A stretch of DNA of 64,000 bases from Bacillus oleivorans (GTDB lineage Bacteria > Bacillota > Bacilli > Bacillales > JC228). Shown piece by piece: positions 42,743 through 50,866 of the stretch. Position 1 is the first letter of the stretch. Each line of letters opens with the position of its first letter. The notes below the pieces were generated by a model. It was not told where the DNA came from. It did not search any database and worked only from the letters and a program-made list of their open reading frames with translations. Where the stretch lies: positions 682,001 through 746,000 of the forward strand of contig NZ_OAOP01000001.1 in NCBI RefSeq assembly GCF_900207585.1, read 5' to 3'. The translations under genes were made by a program, and so were the position numbers.

Positions 42743-45484
42743 ATGTCTTACAAGCCAAAGACACATCGCAAATTTATGGCAACTGCAGCAACTGCCACTT
42801 TAGTAGCAACTGCAGTAGCACCAGTAGCATCTGCTGCAGAATTTACAGATGTTTCATCTAAATATAAAGAAGCAGTAGATTACTTAGTTGCAAAAGAAAT
42901 CACTTCAGGATTAACTCCAACACAATTCGGAGTTTCCAAAGAAATTAAACGCGCTGATGCAGCTGTTATGATTGCTAAAGCTCTTGGACTTGATGGTACA
43001 AACGCACCAGCTTCTGGATTTACGGATGTTCCAGACCGTGCGGTTAAAGCGGTTAATGCTCTTAAAGCAGCTGGTATTGTAAACGGTAAAACAGCAACTA
43101 CTTTCGGTGCGCATGATTCATTAACTCGTGGAGAAATGGCACTTATACTTGCCAAAGCATATGAAATCAGCGGAGATGTTGAACTTAAGTTCACAGATGT
43201 AATTGGAACTCGTTACGAAGCAGCAGTTCAAGCTATGGTAGCTAACGAAATCACAAGCGGTAAAACGGCTACTTCTTTCGCTGTAGGACAAAACATTACT
43301 CGTGGTGAATTCGCGATCTTCTTACATAAAGCGGATACATTAGAAGTATTAGCATCTGGTATTGCCGGGTTCGTATTTGACGGTTCTAAGCCTGTTACAG
43401 GTGCAACTGTTAAAATCGCTGGCAAAACGGCTAAAACAAACGAAGAAGGGTACTATGAACTTCTTAATGTTCAACCAGGCAGCCATACAGTATCAGTTGA
43501 AGCAAATGGATATAAAACCGTTACTGCTGCGAATGTAAAAGTGGTTGCTGATGAAGTAACTTCTTTCACTACAGACATTGATGGCCAAGAAATTGATACG
43601 ACTGCGATCGCCGTTTCTGGTGTCGTAATTGATGGAGAAACAGGAGCAGCTATTAACGGAGCCGATGTTACACTTGAATCTTATGATGAAGTGGCAAAAG
43701 CTTGGACAAAAGTGGCTGGAGTTACAACTATTGCAGGAAGTTACGTTATTGATCAAGAAGACGCATCATCAAAATTACAATTAGGTGCTGAATATCGCTT
43801 AACTGTAAGCTTTGATGGTTACAAAGATAACGTTCAAACGATTACTCTTGATAGCCAAGAAGTAGCTAACGTTCTTAACGGAATTGAACTTGATGATATT
43901 GAAGTGTTGGATATCACAGGAACTGTTACGGATGCAGCTGGTAAAGTAGTAAGTGGTGCAGAAGTAACTGTTTACGATGCTCAAGGTACTGAAGTAGCAA
44001 CAACTACTACCAATACTGAAGGTAAATATAGTGTTGCGGATGTTCAATTAGTAAGTGGTACTTACAACGTTGTGGTTGACCATGCTGGTTCAGCTGTATC
44101 TTATACAGAATTCACTGTTCAAGAAGGAACGAACGCAACACATAATGTAAAACTTGAAGCAGGATACACGGTTTCTGCCGGATTTGGGACTGTATCCTTA
44201 AGTGATAGTTTCAATGCTGAAGCAACTTACACTTTGGAGATTTTAAATGGCAACACTGTGATCGGTAAACAAGATGTAACAGGTTCTGATTCAACATTAT
44301 CATTTGATTTTTCTAGAATTGCTCCAGGACAATATACATTAAGACTTTCTGGTGATTTTGTTGAAACAAAAGAATTTTCTGTAACAGTTGACGGTAATGA
44401 AACGGTTGAAGAAAGAGTCACTCCAGCTGGAACTGTTTCAGGTACAACTGCGGTTGCAAATGGTGTGAAAGTTGATTTAATTGATGTAAATGGAAATGTA
44501 GTAGATTCTACTGAAGTTGTGAATGGTACTTATACATTTACTAGTGTTTCTGCAGGCACTTATAAAGTACAAGCTTCAGGGGCTGACTTTGTCGCTGAAA
44601 CTTCAGCTGAATTTACAGTGAGCAAAAACACGAACACTGAAGTACCTGCATTAGATCTTGATAATGTAGTTACAACAGGTGACGTTGCCGGTTACGTTCG
44701 TACAAGCGGTACACTTACTGCTGTAGCAGGTGCAACCGTTACTTACTACGATGAAAAAGGTGAAGAAGTAGCGACTGTAACTACTAATGCAAGCGGTGCG
44801 TATAGCTTATCAGACCTTGCTGCAGGAACTTATGAAGTAGTAGTTCGCGGTACGGGTGTTGAAACTTACACAACTGCTCAAGCCGTTAAAGCTGGAGATA
44901 ACTTGTCAGCTGTAAACTATGCAGTCACTAAAGGCGGAAATGCTTCTCTTAAACTTTCTGTTGTTGATAGTGAAGGTAAGCCAGTTGATGTAGCTATTAA
45001 TGGATTTGATTTAGCAGATGCATTTGTAGACCCAACTTCTCCGCAAGTAGGTACATGGGAAGGTGCAGCAGCTGTATCCAACACCATTACATTTAATAAC
45101 CTACCAGCGGGAACTTACGAGCTTAACATTGATGTAGCATCTGCAGAATTCGTAGATGTTGAAAAGGCTGTTTCCGTAGCTAAAGGTGAAGCGGCTGAGC
45201 TTAAAATCGTTGTTGATAAAGTAGCTGCTCAACGTGATGTTAACTTCCGTGTTGTTGACGAAGCCAATGCAAACGTTAATGGTGCGAAAGTGGTAGTCTT
45301 TAAAGCAGACGGCAGCATTAAAGAAATCCTAACAACTTCTGCTGGAACTGCTGAACTAGCATTAGTCGACGGAAACTACACACTAGCCGTCTACCAAAAC
45401 GGATACCTTGCAGCTGAAAAAGAAATCACAGTAGCCGGCGCAGCTGTTAACGTACCTGTTATTCAATTAACACCTGTTAAATAA
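42743..45484 (+). CDS. S-layer-type SLH protein with carboxypeptidase-regulatory-like repeats
   Basis: A 913-aa exported protein. Its first 31 residues (MSYKPKTHRKFMATAATATLVATAVAPVASA) nearly match the S-layer protein at 36127. Three SLH motifs (about 33-195) are followed by about seven to eight beta-sandwich modules of the CarboxypepD_reg / Cna-B-like kind, recognised by repeated G-x-V-x-D-x-x-G-K-P-V-x-G-A-x-V and T-N-x-x-G-x-Y-x-L-x-x-(L/V)-x-x-G-(T/S)-Y-x-V patterns (for example AKTNEEGYYELLNVQPGSHTVSV; TTNASGAYSLSDLAAGTYEVVV). This makes a stalk-like surface protein rather than a classical lattice protein. AGGGGG precedes the ATG; a terminator follows. Confidence 0.9.
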   Translation: MSYKPKTHRKFMATAATATLVATAVAPVASAAEFTDVSSKYKEAVDYLVAKEITSGLTPTQFGVSKEIKRADAAVMIAKALGLDGTNAPASGFTDVPDRAVKAVNALKAAGIVNGKTATTFGAHDSLTRGEMALILAKAYEISGDVELKFTDVIGTRYEAAVQAMVANEITSGKTATSFAVGQNITRGEFAIFLHKADTLEVLASGIAGFVFDGSKPVTGATVKIAGKTAKTNEEGYYELLNVQPGSHTVSVEANGYKTVTAANVKVVADEVTSFTTDIDGQEIDTTAIAVSGVVIDGETGAAINGADVTLESYDEVAKAWTKVAGVTTIAGSYVIDQEDASSKLQLGAEYRLTVSFDGYKDNVQTITLDSQEVANVLNGIELDDIEVLDITGTVTDAAGKVVSGAEVTVYDAQGTEVATTTTNTEGKYSVADVQLVSGTYNVVVDHAGSAVSYTEFTVQEGTNATHNVKLEAGYTVSAGFGTVSLSDSFNAEATYTLEILNGNTVIGKQDVTGSDSTLSFDFSRIAPGQYTLRLSGDFVETKEFSVTVDGNETVEERVTPAGTVSGTTAVANGVKVDLIDVNGNVVDSTEVVNGTYTFTSVSAGTYKVQASGADFVAETSAEFTVSKNTNTEVPALDLDNVVTTGDVAGYVRTSGTLTAVAGATVTYYDEKGEEVATVTTNASGAYSLSDLAAGTYEVVVRGTGVETYTTAQAVKAGDNLSAVNYAVTKGGNASLKLSVVDSEGKPVDVAINGFDLADAFVDPTSPQVGTWEGAAAVSNTITFNNLPAGTYELNIDVASAEFVDVEKAVSVAKGEAAELKIVVDKVAAQRDVNFRVVDEANANVNGAKVVVFKADGSIKEILTTSAGTAELALVDGNYTLAVYQNGYLAAEKEITVAGAAVNVPVIQLTPVK

Positions 45485-45502
45485 AATATATCCTATCTAA
45501 CT

Positions 45503-45537
45503 CAAAGACGACATCCTATCATGGTGTCGTCTTTTTG
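45503..45537 (+). terminator. terminator after the second SLH protein
   Basis: AAGACGACA pairs with TGTCGTCTT, followed by TTTT. Confidence 0.88.
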
Positions 45538-45538
45538 T

Positions 45539-45603
45539 GAAACAAAGGGACGGTTCTTCTGTTTCATCCCACTTCTGAAACGCAAGAACCGTCCCTATGT
45601 TCC
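45539..45603. repeat. GGGACGGTTCTTC palindrome, copy 4 (imperfect)
   Basis: Left arm 45539-45566 equals that of copy 2; right arm 45576-45603 has several changes (CGCAAGAACC, TATGTTCC) and a nine-base spacer. It is the most decayed copy. Confidence 0.85.
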
Positions 45604-45830
45604 ACCATGTTCCCATGATATTATTCTTCAATGAACTGTATAAAGCTTTCTCCTCATAAGAGTCGTACGGAATGATATTACATAGCCTTCCGCAAAACAG
45701 AATTTTGAAAACAGTATAATATCAATACAAAAGCAATGACAACAAACAAAGCTTTTCCAATTTCCCATATTTACGAAATATGGTAGCATCTCTCCTTCTT
45801 CAAATACCATATCCCGATCTTGTCTCTATA

Positions 45831-45848
45831 TGTTGCAAAAATGCAACA
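45831..45848 (+). promoter_or_regulatory. activator binding palindrome, distal
   Basis: TGTTGCA-AAAA-TGCAACA, a perfect 7-bp-arm inverted repeat about 190 bp upstream of the -24 element. Same sequence (apart from the spacer) as the proximal site. Confidence 0.75.
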
Positions 45849-45934
45849 TTAATAATTACGAAAACGATATATTAAGTTAAACGTCCTACTAATTTAATCA
45901 GCTGAATTTAATGATGGTGCATTTTCGCAACACT

Positions 45935-45952
45935 TGTTGCAGCATTGCAACA
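45935..45952 (+). promoter_or_regulatory. activator binding palindrome, proximal
   Basis: TGTTGCA-GCAT-TGCAACA, centre about 84 bp before the -24 GG and 104 bp from the distal site. An overlapping GCAACA-CT-TGTTGC lies at 45927-45940. Position and symmetry are those of an upstream activating sequence for a sigma-54 enhancer-binding protein. Confidence 0.75.
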
Positions 45953-46024
45953 ATTTTCTATTAATTATATAGTTTAAATATTAAGAAATATTAGAAATGA
46001 TAGTATTTTCTCCGTTTTCGCACG

Positions 46025-46041
46025 TTGGCACGATTCTTGCA
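46025..46041 (+). promoter_or_regulatory. sigma-54 (SigL) promoter
   Basis: TTGGCAC-N5-TTGCA: a full match to the -24/-12 consensus (GG at 46027-46028 and GC at 46039-46040). Transcription would start near 46052, just before the activator gene. Confidence 0.92.
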
Positions 46042-46082
46042 TTATAAAATTATGAGTGAATCTCTCAAAGGGGTGGCAAAAG

Positions 46083-48134
46083 TTGCTAGTTAAAGATGCG
46101 ATGACTCGTACTTCTATTAAATTTTTTGAAAACGATTACATCGATAGAGTTGCAAAAAGATTGCTCAAATCCCAAATGAAAGGCGGGGTTGTTTATAACG
46201 CTAAAGATGAGTTGACCGGGTGTTTTTCAGAGCATGACATTTTAGAGGGTTTGGTGAAAGAGAAAAAAGTATTGTCTGAAATTTATCAGACCAGCTTTTA
46301 TTTCCTTAATGAATTAGATGAAATAAAGAAAATAAAACTTAAAGATCAGGATGTCTGGCCTGTTCAAAACATAAATGGACAGATAACGGGATTTCTGACA
46401 AAAGGGCAATATCTATCAGCATATGCCAGAGCTTCTCAGCTGGAAATTAGCCGCCTTGATGCCATTTTTAATTCTGCACATAATGGCATTCTTTCCATTG
46501 ATTTGGAGGGGAAAATTACTTCGATTAATCCTTCGGCAGAAAAAATGGCTATGACAACAAAAGAAAAAGCAATTGGAAGATTTCTGACAGATGTGGTTAC
46601 ACCGAGTGGCCTATTGGATGTTATTCGGACAGGCAAAGGCCATACAGAAAAATATCGAGTTGGAAAAAGAAAGTATTTAACTCATAGAACACCTCTTTAT
46701 GATGGAAAAAATCTTGCAGGTGCGGTTGGAGTTTTTCAGGATATTTCTGAAATAGAATTTATATCCAATGAACTGGAATCTGTTAAACAACTTTTAAAAG
46801 AGCAAGACACGATTTTGGATAATTCAACTGACGGTATTTGCATTACAGACGGAAACGGAAACATTATTAAAAGCAATCAAAGTTTTCGTGAGCTTTTTGA
46901 GATTGATCATAATGTACCGTGGGAGACTCCGGAATATATAAAAGAGATTGTTCATCAGGTAGAAGTAAAAGGCAGATCGTATAACGTGATGGAAACCAGC
47001 AAAGAAACCAAAAACTCTTTAATAATAACGGCAAACCCAATAAAAAATAGCAGTAATCAGATTGAAAGAGTAGTAATCAATGTAAGAGATATGACTGAAT
47101 TCGATGCATTAAGAAATGAACTTGAAAAAACGAAGTCTATTTTGGAACATATGCACCTTTCTGAGAAACCAGAATTCTTTATTGCCCAATCTTTAGAGAT
47201 GAAGAGACTGATAGAAACTGTTGAACAAGTAGCCAAAGTGGATGTAACGGTGCTTTTAACAGGGGAGTCGGGAGTGGGGAAAGAGGAAATTGCGAAGCTA
47301 ATTCAAAAGGCAAGTTCGAGGGCAGATCAGCCATTTATTAAGGTTAACTGCGGGGCAATTCCTGAAACACTTATGGAATCAGAATTATTTGGTTATGAAG
47401 GCGGTGCATTTACAGGTGCTTTAAAGAAGGGCAAAGCAGGATTGTTTGAACAAGCAAATAATGGAACTCTTTTCCTGGATGAGATTGGAGAAATACCTAA
47501 CCGCCTGCAGGTTAAGCTTTTGCGGGTACTGCAGGAAATGGAGATAACCCGGGTAGGTTCGGCAACACCAACAAAGATAGATGTCCGTGTCATTGCTGCT
47601 ACAAACAGAGATCTGCAGGAACTGGTTTTAGAAGGAAGCTTTCGGGAGGATTTATTTTATCGGCTTAATGTTATTCCAATATCCATTCCTCCTTTGAGAA
47701 GGAGAGTTGAAGATATTCCGCTTCTTATCGATATGTACTCCAAAAAATTTACGGCGAAATATGGCAAACATCTCAGATTTTCAAAAAAAGCCATACAAGT
47801 CCTTACAAGTTATCAGTGGCCAGGAAATGTAAGAGAACTTGTAAACATCATAGAAAGAATTTTCGTAACAGCAACAAATTTTGAAGTGAAGGAGCAAGAT
47901 GTTCTCTCCTTATTTGGTAAAACGGAAGAACAAAAAACGGATGTCAACAAATCTATTATTGTAAACAAAGTTTTACCTTTAAAAGAAGCTGTAGAAGAAC
48001 TGGAAAGAGAGCTTATCTATAAGGCAGCACTATCTGAAAAGTCCTATCGGGGTATTGCCAGGGCTCTTGAAGTAAATCCTTCCACTATCGTACGGAAGGT
48101 GAAAAAATTTGAAAGGGGATCTTTAAGAACATGA
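46083..48134 (+). CDS. sigma-54-dependent enhancer-binding activator (CBS-PAS-PAS-AAA+-HTH)
   Basis: A 683-aa regulator that drives SigL promoters by ATP hydrolysis. N-terminal CBS pair (about 1-115, VKDAMTRTSIKF, GCFSEHDILEGL), two PAS domains (about 125-235 and 240-350), AAA+ core (about 360-605) with Walker A GESGVGKE, GAFTGA loop in GYEGGAFTGAL, Walker B GTLFLDEIGE and R-finger region, and a Fis-type HTH at the end (YRGIARALEVNPSTIVRKV). TTG at 46083 is chosen: AAAGGGGTG ends six bases before it, whereas the in-frame GTG at 46056 would lie almost at the transcription start. It is the first gene behind the sigma-54 promoter, so it likely activates its own operon. The CBS/PAS ligand is unknown. 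Confidence 0.92.
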   Translation: MLVKDAMTRTSIKFFENDYIDRVAKRLLKSQMKGGVVYNAKDELTGCFSEHDILEGLVKEKKVLSEIYQTSFYFLNELDEIKKIKLKDQDVWPVQNINGQITGFLTKGQYLSAYARASQLEISRLDAIFNSAHNGILSIDLEGKITSINPSAEKMAMTTKEKAIGRFLTDVVTPSGLLDVIRTGKGHTEKYRVGKRKYLTHRTPLYDGKNLAGAVGVFQDISEIEFISNELESVKQLLKEQDTILDNSTDGICITDGNGNIIKSNQSFRELFEIDHNVPWETPEYIKEIVHQVEVKGRSYNVMETSKETKNSLIITANPIKNSSNQIERVVINVRDMTEFDALRNELEKTKSILEHMHLSEKPEFFIAQSLEMKRLIETVEQVAKVDVTVLLTGESGVGKEEIAKLIQKASSRADQPFIKVNCGAIPETLMESELFGYEGGAFTGALKKGKAGLFEQANNGTLFLDEIGEIPNRLQVKLLRVLQEMEITRVGSATPTKIDVRVIAATNRDLQELVLEGSFREDLFYRLNVIPISIPPLRRRVEDIPLLIDMYSKKFTAKYGKHLRFSKKAIQVLTSYQWPGNVRELVNIIERIFVTATNFEVKEQDVLSLFGKTEEQKTDVNKSIIVNKVLPLKEAVEELERELIYKAALSEKSYRGIARALEVNPSTIVRKVKKFERGSLRT

Positions 48135-49549
48135 GAACATTACAGCCCATTGTCTCCCCTAAAAGTATTGCAATCATAGGTGCTTCAGAAAGATTCCATC
48201 ATAATGCTGGACGTGTGATGATTAATCTTCAGAAATCTAATTTCACCGGTGAAATTTATCTCGTTAACCCTAACTATGAAAGTATTTCCGGAATTCAAAG
48301 TTATCCAAGTGTACTTGATATAAAAGAAGAGATTGATCTGGCTTGTGTCATTGTTCCTTACATACATACCCAAAAAATCTTAAAAGAATGTGTTAAGAAG
48401 CAAGTGAAAAGCGTCATCATTATTAGCTCGGGTTTTTCTGAAAGTGGCGCTGATGGAATTGTAAGGGAGAAGGAACTCCAGAAAATTATAAAGGGAACAG
48501 AAACAGCGGTTTATGGACCTAACTCACCTGGTTTCTACCATTATATCGCGAATTGGGGAATTTCTTTTTCCCCCCGTTTTGAACCTAAAAATTTCCGAAA
48601 AGGATCGGTTGGATTAATCAGCCATGGAGGCAGCCTTGGAAGGGCTGTTCTGGATGCAAACGAAAAAGGTCTTGGTTTTTCCTATTGGCTTTCTCCAGGG
48701 AATGAAATGGATATCAACATGAATGACTGCTTCGAATTTTTAATTCATGACCCATCTACAGAAACAATTCTATTAATTATTGAATCCGTTTCTGAAGAGG
48801 AGAGGTTTTTCCGTCTGCTTCACCAAGCTTACATCAAACAAAAACCAGTCATACTTCTTCCAATTGGACATTCGAAGATATCGCGTATAGCGGTAAAGCA
48901 TCATCTTGGCAGACATAATGATTATGCAATCCCATGGGATATGGTACATCATCCGGGGTTAATAAAAGCGCAAAGTATTGATGAAGTGGTAGCAGTTTCC
49001 TGGCTGTTTGATACATACAAAAAAGCAAGAGGAGAGCGCACAGTCATTTTTTCATGGGCAGGAGCCACCTCGATTTACTTGGCTGATTTATGCGCAAAGT
49101 ATGGAATCTCGCTTCCTTCACTATCAGCAGATCTTCAGAAACAAATGACTCATATTACCGGGATTGAAAAAGCATTCATGAACCCACTGGATTTGACTAC
49201 GATTGTTTATGATGATTTATCGAAGCTAACCTGCTGTTTGGAGGTTCTTTTGGAATCAGGAGACTTTGATAATATTATTGTTCCTTTTCCATTTCAAGTT
49301 GATTATCAAAATGAAATTCTAGCAAGAAAAGTTCAAAAATTAATGCATGAGAGCAATTGTATTTTTATCCCGATTTTTATGTCCCAAGGATATCAGAATG
49401 AGTTAGCGATTGACATATTAAAGGAAACAAAGAAGCCATACTTCATTCATGAGAATACAGCAATTAAATCTTTTTCAGCCTATGTGAATTATTCTGCTTG
49501 CCATAATCGAGAGGATGGTCAAAATGAAAAAACTTTTAAATCCGGCTGA
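48131..49549 (+). CDS. acyl-CoA synthetase-like protein, CoA-binding (alpha) part only
   Basis: A 472-aa protein resembling the alpha half of NDP-forming acyl-CoA synthetases: CoA-binding Rossmann domain (SPKSIAIIGASERFHHNAG..., about 10-130) and two succinyl-CoA-ligase-like domains (GLISHGGSLGRAVLDANEKGLGFSYWLSPGNEMDIN; KPVILLPIGHSKISRIAVKHHLGRH). The usual S-H-T-G-A-L phospho-His segment reads H-H-L-G-R-H here, keeping a His. No ATP-grasp beta subunit is fused or encoded nearby, so independent ligase activity is doubtful. It could act with a remote beta subunit or in CoA/acyl-CoA sensing or transfer. Its ATG overlaps the activator stop (ATGA) and its end overlaps the CoA-transferase start. 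Confidence 0.8.
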   Translation: MRTLQPIVSPKSIAIIGASERFHHNAGRVMINLQKSNFTGEIYLVNPNYESISGIQSYPSVLDIKEEIDLACVIVPYIHTQKILKECVKKQVKSVIIISSGFSESGADGIVREKELQKIIKGTETAVYGPNSPGFYHYIANWGISFSPRFEPKNFRKGSVGLISHGGSLGRAVLDANEKGLGFSYWLSPGNEMDINMNDCFEFLIHDPSTETILLIIESVSEEERFFRLLHQAYIKQKPVILLPIGHSKISRIAVKHHLGRHNDYAIPWDMVHHPGLIKAQSIDEVVAVSWLFDTYKKARGERTVIFSWAGATSIYLADLCAKYGISLPSLSADLQKQMTHITGIEKAFMNPLDLTTIVYDDLSKLTCCLEVLLESGDFDNIIVPFPFQVDYQNEILARKVQKLMHESNCIFIPIFMSQGYQNELAIDILKETKKPYFIHENTAIKSFSAYVNYSACHNREDGQNEKTFKSG

Positions 49550-50210
49550 TGCGCTTTTGCATATTCGTAGCGGTGACACATTGCTGGTTGGCGGATTCGG
49601 GCTTTCAGGCACGCCGCTGACTCTGATTGATGAATTGGCGAAATCAGATAAACAGGACCTTACAGTCATAAGTAATAACTTAGGAGAAGAAGGGAGGGGG
49701 CTAGGTAAGCTTTTGCTTGCAGGTAAATTAAAAAAAGCAAAGGGGTCTTATTTCACTACGAACCGAGATGCTGTAAAAGCGTGGTCAAATGGTGAACTCG
49801 ACATTGAATTGATTCCGCAAGGTACTTTAGCAGAAGCAATCCGCTGCGGCGGGGCTGGCATCGGCGGGTTTTATACGAAGACTGGTGTAGGAACCAAGCT
49901 GGCTGAAGGTAAAGAAGAAAAAGTAATTGATGGTGAGTCATACATTTTTGAAAAAGCAATCAAAGGCGATGTGGCCATTGTGAAAGCGCATAAGGCTGAT
50001 AAGCTTGGAAATTTAATTTATGACAAGACGGCAAGAAACTTCAATCCGGTTATGGCTACCGCCGCGAACATTGTCATCGCAGAAGTAGATGAGATAGTTG
50101 AAGCAGGGGCATTTGCTCCAGAAGAAGTTGTGACACCTCATTTATATGTAGATTATATCGTAATCAATCGGTATATGAAAAAAGGGGGGAGATACATTGA
50201 GTCAGTCTGA
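49524..50210 (+). CDS. CoA transferase subunit A
   Basis: A 228-aa alpha subunit of a family I CoA transferase (3-oxoacid/acetate-type, like ScoA/AtoD). Landmarks: IRSGDTLLVGGFGLSGTPLTLIDEL, NNLGEEGRGLGKLL, GTLAEAIRCGGAGIGGFYTKTGVGT and the late AAEVDEIVEAG-like block (IVIAEVDEIVEAGAF). Together with subunit B it moves CoA from a donor acyl-CoA to the imported acid. ATG at 49524 is preferred over 49515 because GAGAGGA is eight bases upstream of the former. The B gene overlaps its end by 14 bp. Confidence 0.93.
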   Translation: MKKLLNPADALLHIRSGDTLLVGGFGLSGTPLTLIDELAKSDKQDLTVISNNLGEEGRGLGKLLLAGKLKKAKGSYFTTNRDAVKAWSNGELDIELIPQGTLAEAIRCGGAGIGGFYTKTGVGTKLAEGKEEKVIDGESYIFEKAIKGDVAIVKAHKADKLGNLIYDKTARNFNPVMATAANIVIAEVDEIVEAGAFAPEEVVTPHLYVDYIVINRYMKKGGRYIESV

Positions 50211-50853
50211 CAGAATTAAAATCGCCAAAAGAGTGGCAAAGGAATTAATAGAAGGTGAAATCGTCAATTTGGGAGTTGGCATTCCTACACTTATTCCAGA
50301 TTACCTAGGTAGCAAGAAGGTTTATTTACAATCTGAAAACGGCCTCCTTGGTATGGGGCCGTCGCCAGCTGATGAGGACATGGATATGGATTTGATTAGT
50401 GCCAGTAAAAAGCCTATTACAATGGATATCGGGGCTTCACTCTTTGATAGCTCTGACTCTTTCCGGATGATTCGAGGAGGCCATATTGATACAGCTGTTC
50501 TGGGTGCCTTGCAAGTGGATGAAACAGGTGAAGTTGCCAACTGGACAGTGCCCGGTCAAACCATCCTTGGAGTAGGCGGAGCTATGGATTTAGTTGCAGG
50601 AGCGAAACGGATCATTATCGCATCGATGCACTTATCAAAAGACGGCAGCCCCAAGCTAGTAAAAAAGCTTACATTCCCAAGCAGTGGTGCAAGGAAGGTC
50701 GATATGATTGTGACCGAACATGCAGTTTTTAAGTTTATCGCAGGAGAAATGTATCTGGCTGAAATCCTTTCCGATGTTTCAGTTGAGACATTGCGAATGG
50801 TAACAGATGCCCATTTTTCTTTATTAGAAAAACCAAAAATCAAAGCAAATTAA
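50197..50853 (+). CDS. CoA transferase subunit B
   Basis: A 218-aa beta subunit of the family I CoA transferase. The catalytic Glu is in the SENGLLGMGP motif (about residue 47), which forms the glutamyl-CoA thioester; GVGIPTLIPDY, GGHIDTAVLGALQVDETGEVANWTVPG and GAMDLVAGAKRIIIAS are also characteristic. TTG start with AAGGGGGGAG upstream, overlapping subunit A by 14 bp (coupled translation). Substrate range (acetoacetate, short-chain or branched acids) is not readable from these motifs. Confidence 0.93.
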   Translation: MSQSDRIKIAKRVAKELIEGEIVNLGVGIPTLIPDYLGSKKVYLQSENGLLGMGPSPADEDMDMDLISASKKPITMDIGASLFDSSDSFRMIRGGHIDTAVLGALQVDETGEVANWTVPGQTILGVGGAMDLVAGAKRIIIASMHLSKDGSPKLVKKLTFPSSGARKVDMIVTEHAVFKFIAGEMYLAEILSDVSVETLRMVTDAHFSLLEKPKIKAN

Positions 50854-50866
50854 GGAGGATTTTACG

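Noticed and set aside
45628-45810. Minus-strand 60-codon frame before the sigma-54 promoter
   Set aside because: No credible ribosome site, no recognisable motif, and the region is better explained as regulatory DNA.
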